Part shown: positions 50,707-55,144 of the stretch, piece by piece
Layout of the letters: every line of letters starts with the position of its first letter
Numbering within the stretch: the first letter of the stretch is position 1
DNA from: Candidatus Wallbacteria bacterium
GTDB taxonomy: Bacteria > Muiribacteriota > JAQTZZ01
Reading direction: 5' to 3'
Assembly: GCA_028687545.1 (NCBI GenBank)
Contig: JAQTZZ010000028.1
Location: forward strand, 1-55,144
Length of the DNA: 55,144 nt
Notes under the pieces: generated by a model
What the model was told of the DNA's origin: nothing
Database searches by the model: none
Seen by the model: the letters and a program-made list of their open reading frames with translations, nothing else
Program-made: the position numbers and the translations under genes

Positions 50707-51918
50707 TTAATTTCCGGTCAAGGCTTTTTCGAAGTAATTTCCTAAAAATTCCCCCCAGGCTGTAGAAAGATTCATTTCCAGTTCGAGATAATCGGGCCTG
50801 GATTTGAATTCAGCCTTGTCTTTGGGGATCCAGATCGAGAGACCGTTGGCGTTTTCTGTCTTGCCGTTCTTGATCACTGCTGCCATGAAAGCGGCATGCG
50901 CTGCAACTACCTTGTCCCTGATCTGCTGGTCATGATATTTGGCATTGAAACGGTCAATGAAATCGTCGAAATCCTTGTATGTGGCGATCCTGAAGCTCTT
51001 TGTTTCATCGATTGCGGCCTTGATCCCAGGGGCAGCGTCCTTCATCTTCTCAATGCTGGTTTTGGCGAACTCGTCGACCGCTTTCTCCAGCGCCGGGAGC
51101 TTGGACATGTCCACTGCGGACTTGGTGACATTGCTTGAGTATGAGTCGAGATAAGTCTGAACAACAGCCATCACAAAGCCTTTCCCGTCAGTTGATCCCT
51201 TGATCTGGGTAAGAAGTTTGTCGTAGGGGTTACCGGCACCTGGTTCCTCCTCCTGGGAGAACGAGGCGAATTCCACGTAATTTCTGATCTGTGAGGAGAC
51301 CTCCAGCATGGCCATCAGGCAGGCATCGAATTCCATGGCGTCAAATTTTTTCCCGAGTCCGCAGGTCCCCAGTTCCAGAGCGCTCTTCAGTTCAGGCAAA
51401 GTGAGCTTGTCATTGCTTGTGTCGTCTTCGCAGATTCCACGGTCAGTGCCCCGGTTAGCCTTTCTCCAGCCGTCCCCGTGGTTCTCCAGGATCAGGGCGT
51501 ATTTCTGAGCTGGATATTTTTCATGGCAGAATTTGATGAAATCAACCAGGGTCTGGGGATCGCCCATGTTCTGCTCAGGCATGTTCTCAAGCAGTTCAGA
51601 CTTTATTTCCTTGCTGTCATCGTCTTTTTTTATGAAATACCTGCGCGTGTTGTCCCAAGGTTCTCCCTTGAATCCTTTCATGTTCTTGTTCAGCCGGTCA
51701 ATCTCCACGACTATGTTCACATCATCTGAAGAACCGACCATTTCCATCTCATTCACATCTTCCATCAGTGCTTCCTGCAGACTGTTGTCTGCATCGACAT
51801 AAATCATGATCGTCCAGGCCTTGTCAGCAGCCTGCAGTGTGCCAGCATAACTCAGGGTGATTAAGATGATCGACAGAACCAGAAACGATTTCCCGAAACC
51901 TGTACCCGTTCTTTTCAT
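50707..51918 (-). CDS. Clostripain-family (C11) cysteine peptidase, secreted
   Basis: 403 residues with a signal peptide (hydrophobic core F-L-V-L-S-I-I-L-I-T-L, cleavage near L-Q-A-A). C11 motifs: W-T-I-M-I-Y-V-D-A-D-N-S-L near 36, catalytic histidine in L-E-N-H-G-D-G-W near 145 and catalytic cysteine in M-E-F-D-A-C-L-M-A near 198. Clostripains cleave after arginine; specificity here is not shown. GGAGGGAGT precedes the ATG. It is monocistronic, with the shared terminator downstream. Confidence 0.93.
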   Translation of the reverse strand: MKRTGTGFGKSFLVLSIILITLSYAGTLQAADKAWTIMIYVDADNSLQEALMEDVNEMEMVGSSDDVNIVVEIDRLNKNMKGFKGEPWDNTRRYFIKKDDDSKEIKSELLENMPEQNMGDPQTLVDFIKFCHEKYPAQKYALILENHGDGWRKANRGTDRGICEDDTSNDKLTLPELKSALELGTCGLGKKFDAMEFDACLMAMLEVSSQIRNYVEFASFSQEEEPGAGNPYDKLLTQIKGSTDGKGFVMAVVQTYLDSYSSNVTKSAVDMSKLPALEKAVDEFAKTSIEKMKDAAPGIKAAIDETKSFRIATYKDFDDFIDRFNAKYHDQQIRDKVVAAHAAFMAAVIKNGKTENANGLSIWIPKDKAEFKSRPDYLELEMNLSTAWGEFLGNYFEKALTGN

Positions 51919-52077
51919 ACTCCCTCCTTGTTACTCGTATACTCGTTACATGCCGACCGGTTGTGCTCTCCGGTTCTAATTTAATTATGGCCGTGATTGG
52001 CTTGATTGCAATAAAATGCCCGCGGCATTCCGCGGCATGCATGGTGATAAAAATGTTACTGGCATCCCGCCTCAGAA

Positions 52078-52086
52078 TGTGATAAA
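52078..52086 (+). promoter_or_regulatory. Possible -10 of the MATE gene
   Basis: TGT-GATAAA followed by 8 bp and ATG 52095, with no Shine-Dalgarno site. The hexamer matches only 4 of 6, so a leaderless start is a weak suggestion. Confidence 0.3.
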
Positions 52087-52094
52087 TACTTCTG

Positions 52095-53441
52095 ATGACC
52101 AGCAACGGATTCCGGGATTTTCTACCGAGTCTACTGCGGATCGCCATTCCTGTGGCTCTGCAAAACCTGATCATTTCCTCGTTGAATTTCTTCGACACCC
52201 TGATGGTCGGGCAGCTGGGTGAAACTGCCCTGGCATCGGTTTCCCTTGCTAATCAGATCTATTTTCTGAATATACTCTTCCTGGTCGGAGTGAATACTGG
52301 AACCGGAATTTTCGTATCCCAGTTCTGGGGGAAAAAAGATCTCCCTGGTATCCGGCGCTATTCGACTGTAGCCATGATCCTGTCGCTGCTGGGCGGGATC
52401 GGATTCATGATCCCGGCTCTCTGCATTCCTGAGCGGCTGCTTTCGCTCTTTTCACGGGATCTGGCGGTAATCAAGGTCGGAGGAAGTTACCTCGCCTATG
52501 TGGCACTTGCCTATATATTCACAGCAGCCTCGTTCTGCCTGACCAATCTGCTGCGCAGCACCGAATCAGCAGTGATGCCCACAATCATCAGTCTGATCGG
52601 AGTAATCACCAACATCGCACTGAATTATGCAATGATTTACGGGCACTGGGGATTTCCACGCCTGGGAGTGATCGGTTCAGCCCTGGGAACGGATTTCGCG
52701 CGAGCCCTGGAATGCCTGCTCCTCGTGTTTTTCATCCTCAATAAAAGATCGGACATCGCGCCGGGATTCACTGAACTGAAGGGTCTGGATCTTAGATTCC
52801 TAAGGGGCTATTTTACTGTAGTGCTGCCTGTGATCGGCAATGAGATCTTCTGGTCATTCGGAATGGTTTCGATTCAAGCTATCTATCCTCATATCAGCAC
52901 CCAGGCTGCTGCATCAGTCGGCATCACGAACGCCATGGAAAGGCTGGCCTTTGTTCTCTTCGTCGGGCAGGCATCAGGTGGAGCAGTACTGGTAGGCAAA
53001 GCCATTGGTGAAAAGAGAAGGGATCTGGCTGAGCGGTACTCCAGTTATCTGGGCCGGATTTCTGTTCTGGTGGGGATTCTGGCCGGGATTCTAATCAGTA
53101 TGACTGCCAGGCCATTCCTGTCACTGTATGAAATAACTCCAGTAGTGGCGAGTACCACCCTGAACATGCTCAGCGCTTATAGTGTGTTCCTGCCGTTCGT
53201 CTCTGTGACAATCGTCTTTTTCATGGGCGTGTTCAGAGCTTCAGGAGACACAGGATTCTGCTTCTGGTTCGATGTGCTGTCGATCTGGGCTGTCCAGCTC
53301 CCTGCCGGGTATATTGTGGCCTTTATCCTGCATCAGCCGGCTGAATGGGTCTATGGAGTGATCATGGCTCTGGAAGCACCCAAACTGATTGTGATGTTCT
53401 GGCGCTTCAGATCAGGACGATGGTATCATGATTTAACTTGA
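52095..53441 (+). CDS. MATE-family multidrug/Na+ efflux transporter
   Basis: 448 residues with about 12 hydrophobic helices in two similar halves. First half: L-F-F-D-T-L-M-V-G-Q-L-G-E-T-A-L-A is the MATE family opening. Later A-L-G-T-D-F-A-R near 195 and the second-half pattern G-I-T-N-A-M-E-R-L-A-F near 275 fit. It exports cationic compounds in exchange for Na+ or H+. The following 305-bp gap holds repeat element E and the promoter of the next gene, with nothing else recognised. Confidence 0.92.
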   Translation: MTSNGFRDFLPSLLRIAIPVALQNLIISSLNFFDTLMVGQLGETALASVSLANQIYFLNILFLVGVNTGTGIFVSQFWGKKDLPGIRRYSTVAMILSLLGGIGFMIPALCIPERLLSLFSRDLAVIKVGGSYLAYVALAYIFTAASFCLTNLLRSTESAVMPTIISLIGVITNIALNYAMIYGHWGFPRLGVIGSALGTDFARALECLLLVFFILNKRSDIAPGFTELKGLDLRFLRGYFTVVLPVIGNEIFWSFGMVSIQAIYPHISTQAAASVGITNAMERLAFVLFVGQASGGAVLVGKAIGEKRRDLAERYSSYLGRISVLVGILAGILISMTARPFLSLYEITPVVASTTLNMLSAYSVFLPFVSVTIVFFMGVFRASGDTGFCFWFDVLSIWAVQLPAGYIVAFILHQPAEWVYGVIMALEAPKLIVMFWRFRSGRWYHDLT

Positions 53442-53490
53442 TTCATACATGTGCTCCGCACATCGCGGATAATCTGATTGTAGTTTATAT

Positions 53491-53563
53491 GTTGGTATGT
53501 TTGTAGGTTAGTAGGTTGAAGAATAAATTCCGGAATCTTTTGCCAACATACTAACATACCAAC
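53491..53563. repeat. Octamer inverted-repeat element E
   Basis: Left arm GTTGGTAT, GTTTGTAG, GTTAGTAG (53491-53514); right arm CCAACATAC, TAACATAC, CAAC (53544-53563). Loop about 29 bp. It is followed by CTCTTGC, as is element D. Confidence 0.75.
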
Positions 53564-53690
53564 CTCTTGCAGCAAGCAAATAATTAATTGAAAATTCCTG
53601 TTATCAAATTGCCGCTAAATGCCTCAGAATTATGCTTGTCAAACCCCCTGATCCGGAAAATACTTATCTGAAAGAAGGCTGGCAAAGCGG

Positions 53691-53718
53691 TTGATAAATT
53701 CAGGAACCGCACTATAAT
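53691..53718 (+). promoter_or_regulatory. Sigma-70-type promoter of the clan CD-like protein gene
   Basis: TTGATA (53691-53696), 16-bp spacer, TATAAT (53713-53718). A GGGGGGA ribosome site lies in the leader before ATG 53747. Confidence 0.8.
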
Positions 53719-53746
53719 TAAATCAGTATAAGTGGGGGGAATAAGT

Positions 53747-55144
53747 ATGGACTGCAGAACAATCGCTTCTTTTCTTCTGTTCTTCTTTTTCCTGGTCACA
53801 TCAGCGCAAGCCAAAAATATGATCTGCCTGGCGGACGACAGCGGCGGCCTTTCCAACAAGGACACCTATGAATTCAGGGACTGGATGAAGTCCCAGGGCT
53901 ACGAACTGGTCGTTTTCTCGGAAAACGACAACATCAAGCATGAATATTTCAATCCGTCCCAGCCCGTGGATATAGTGCGTTTCAGCGGCCACGGCAACGA
54001 AGGCTCAGTGGCCTGGGGCGACGACAGCAATATGGACTTCATCTCCAACGAGCAGATCACTGGCAAGAATGTCAGGAATTATATTTTCAGCTCCTGCCTC
54101 GTAGTCCAGCCCAAAATCTGGGAGCGCTGCTTCGGCAACGGCATCCTGGAAAGCGTCTGCGGTTATTATACAGTCGGCCTGGACGAGATCGATGAGATTG
54201 TTAACAAGAATTTCTGCGACGAAATCAAAGGCTACGAACCAGGAAAGGACGGAGCAGAACGCTTTGTGACTGCCTGGAAAAAAGCCCAGCATTTCGAACC
54301 TTATACCATTCCGTCAGACTGCTGCCGCTGGGCTGCCCAGACCAAAGATCATTATTACAAATACGGCGGAGACGATAATCCCACTCCTTCCCCAAATCCG
54401 CATCCAGATCCATCTCCAAGTCCTTCTCCAAGCCCATCTCCAAGTCCCTCCCCCAGTCCTTCTCCAAGTCCCAATCCATATGTACCAAGCCCGAATCCTA
54501 ATCCTTCTCCTGCGCCTGTTCCCAGTCCCAACCCGAATCCAGCTCCAAATCCTGCTCCGAACCCTGCACCCAATCCCGCGCCAAACCCGGCTCCCGCACC
54601 AGCCCCCAACTGGGTGGACATCATCAACCAGATCATCAATAACCTGATTAACGGCAAGGCCATCCGCTCAGGCGAACGCTCAGGTGACCTTTTCAACGCC
54701 AAAGCAGAATTTTCTCTGCCCAGGCTGGTTTCAACCCCCGATGTTTCCGGGAGAGGCGAAAAGAGCGAACCTGGCATCAGAGTCCTGGAATCAGGAGCAG
54801 TCTTTGCAGATTATCAGGATTCCGGAAAACCGGTTTCCTTCACCAGTGAGCGCGCCCTGGAAATCGCCTGCGAATATCTGGAAGCGCACGGCGGACTGCC
54901 TGTAGACGCGGTTCTGCGGAAAATCACTCCAGTCTATCGCACAGACAGGAGCGGGAATACTGAGATCATCGATTATTACGTCTGCTTCACGAGAGTTGTG
55001 GACGGCTGCGAAGTGCTCGGCAAGCGCGGGGTGAAGTTTAACAAAACATTGTGTAAATGCCCGATGTTATTCCTGTCAAAAAACATCTTGCCGAAACATA
55101 AATATCTGTCGAAAATAACCTGCCTTAACCCTATAGTAAAATTT
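53747..55144 (+). CDS. Secreted clan CD-like (DUF6345-like) protein with Pro-rich linker, 3' partial
   Basis: 466 codons, open to the window end. Signal peptide at 1-23 (F-L-L-F-F-F-F-L-V-T-S-A-Q-A). Residues 25-200 contain V-R-F-S-G-H-G-N-E-G near 77 and Y-I-F-S-S-C-L-V near 121, a His-Gly and Ser-Cys pair as in caspase-like clan CD folds; this most resembles DUF6345 from memory. Residues about 206-290 are a (P-S)n/(P-N-P-A)n linker. The C-terminal part (R-A-L-E-I-A-C-E-Y-L, Y-Y-V-C-F-T-R-V-V-D-G) resembles PepSY/FTP-like propeptide modules. After residue about 428 the sequence turns AT-rich and loses the family pattern (see findings). Confidence 0.75.
   Translation, partial: MDCRTIASFLLFFFFLVTSAQAKNMICLADDSGGLSNKDTYEFRDWMKSQGYELVVFSENDNIKHEYFNPSQPVDIVRFSGHGNEGSVAWGDDSNMDFISNEQITGKNVRNYIFSSCLVVQPKIWERCFGNGILESVCGYYTVGLDEIDEIVNKNFCDEIKGYEPGKDGAERFVTAWKKAQHFEPYTIPSDCCRWAAQTKDHYYKYGGDDNPTPSPNPHPDPSPSPSPSPSPSPSPSPSPSPNPYVPSPNPNPSPAPVPSPNPNPAPNPAPNPAPNPAPNPAPAPAPNWVDIINQIINNLINGKAIRSGERSGDLFNAKAEFSLPRLVSTPDVSGRGEKSEPGIRVLESGAVFADYQDSGKPVSFTSERALEIACEYLEAHGGLPVDAVLRKITPVYRTDRSGNTEIIDYYVCFTRVVDGCEVLGKRGVKFNKTLCKCPMLFLSKNILPKHKYLSKITCLNPIVKF

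Noticed and set aside
51990-52010. TTGG...TTGC sequence upstream of the MATE gene as a sigma-54 promoter
   Set aside because: Spacing between GG and GC is 7 bp, not 10.
53686-53701. Sigma-54-like site before the last gene
   Set aside because: TGGCA...TTGAT has GA instead of the invariant GC at -12, and it overlaps a much better TTGATA-16-TATAAT promoter.
1-55144. tRNA, rRNA, insertion sequences, prophage genes or an origin
   Set aside because: No cloverleaf-like intergenic sequence, rRNA segments, transposase or integrase motifs, or DnaA-box cluster was recognised on reading both strands; a tool-based scan could still find a missed tRNA.

Overview
The window is 55 kb of gene-dense bacterial chromosome at about 50% GC by eye. 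No rRNA, tRNA, transposase, integrase, phage gene or CRISPR array was recognised. The gene content (YebC-RuvC-RuvA-RuvB, QueA, ThyX, CoaX, L31, a sigma-70-family factor, HD-GYP proteins, a type II/IV pilus-like operon, TadG-like proteins, several large secreted proteins) fits an uncultured, probably diderm bacterium of a candidate phylum. Wallbacteria or Riflebacteria relatives are only a guess; the sequence alone does not settle it.

Region 1 (1-14.6 kb) is the most unusual. After the 3' part of a Kelch/Ig-like repeat protein come four tandem paralogous genes of about 920 codons. Each encodes a TadG/Flp-type N-terminal membrane segment joined to a domain resembling the Bacteroidetes family often labelled asparagine synthetase B, with Tad-type extracellular modules nested in and after it. 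All four have the same upstream module: two TTGC-N5-GCAA dyads 21 bp apart, a TGTCAAC-like box, and a perfectly spaced sigma-54 -24/-12 promoter. A fifth, divergent paralog with a different promoter sits at 18.7-21.2 kb. I read this as a sigma-54-controlled family of chimeric surface proteins. Bodies and termini of the paralogs pair differently, which suggests recombination between copies.

Region 2 (14.6-27.2 kb) is mostly minus strand: a YmdB-type phosphodiesterase fused to GAF and HD-GYP domains, a TrmN6-like methyltransferase, a DUF1385 membrane protein, thyX and rpmE, then a sigma factor-HEAT repeat protein-small membrane protein operon and queA.

Region 3 (27.2-33 kb) holds an NtrC-type sigma-54 response regulator, then an intergenic region with a fifth sigma-54 promoter ahead of a predicted RNA of about 137 nt that ends in an intrinsic terminator. 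It continues with an NhaC antiporter, an RseC-like protein, CoaX and a tRNA-dihydrouridine synthase. The regulator could control the sigma-54 promoters in the window, but that is inference.

Region 4 (33-46.8 kb) has an ABC-F ATPase, a ChrB C-terminal-domain protein, an MFS transporter, secreted proteins (DUF3160, an unknown protein, an M28 peptidase), an RDD protein and a minus-strand operon of GspF/PilC, three pseudopilins, a FUN14-like protein and an HD-GYP protein whose HD dyad is altered. Region 5 (46.9-55.1 kb) has yebC-ruvC-ruvA-ruvB, an EamA transporter, a clostripain-family peptidase, a MATE transporter and a secreted protein with a clan CD-like domain that is cut by the window end.

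Two genome-wide habits are visible. Several genes (queA, the response regulator, the ABC-F gene, gspF) have a -10 box 6-9 nt before the start codon and no Shine-Dalgarno site, so leaderless mRNAs are likely. Intergenic gaps also carry dispersed inverted repeats: five octamer elements (GTTRGTAK units), one heptamer element (AGTGAAT-like units) and two related palindromes between convergent genes.
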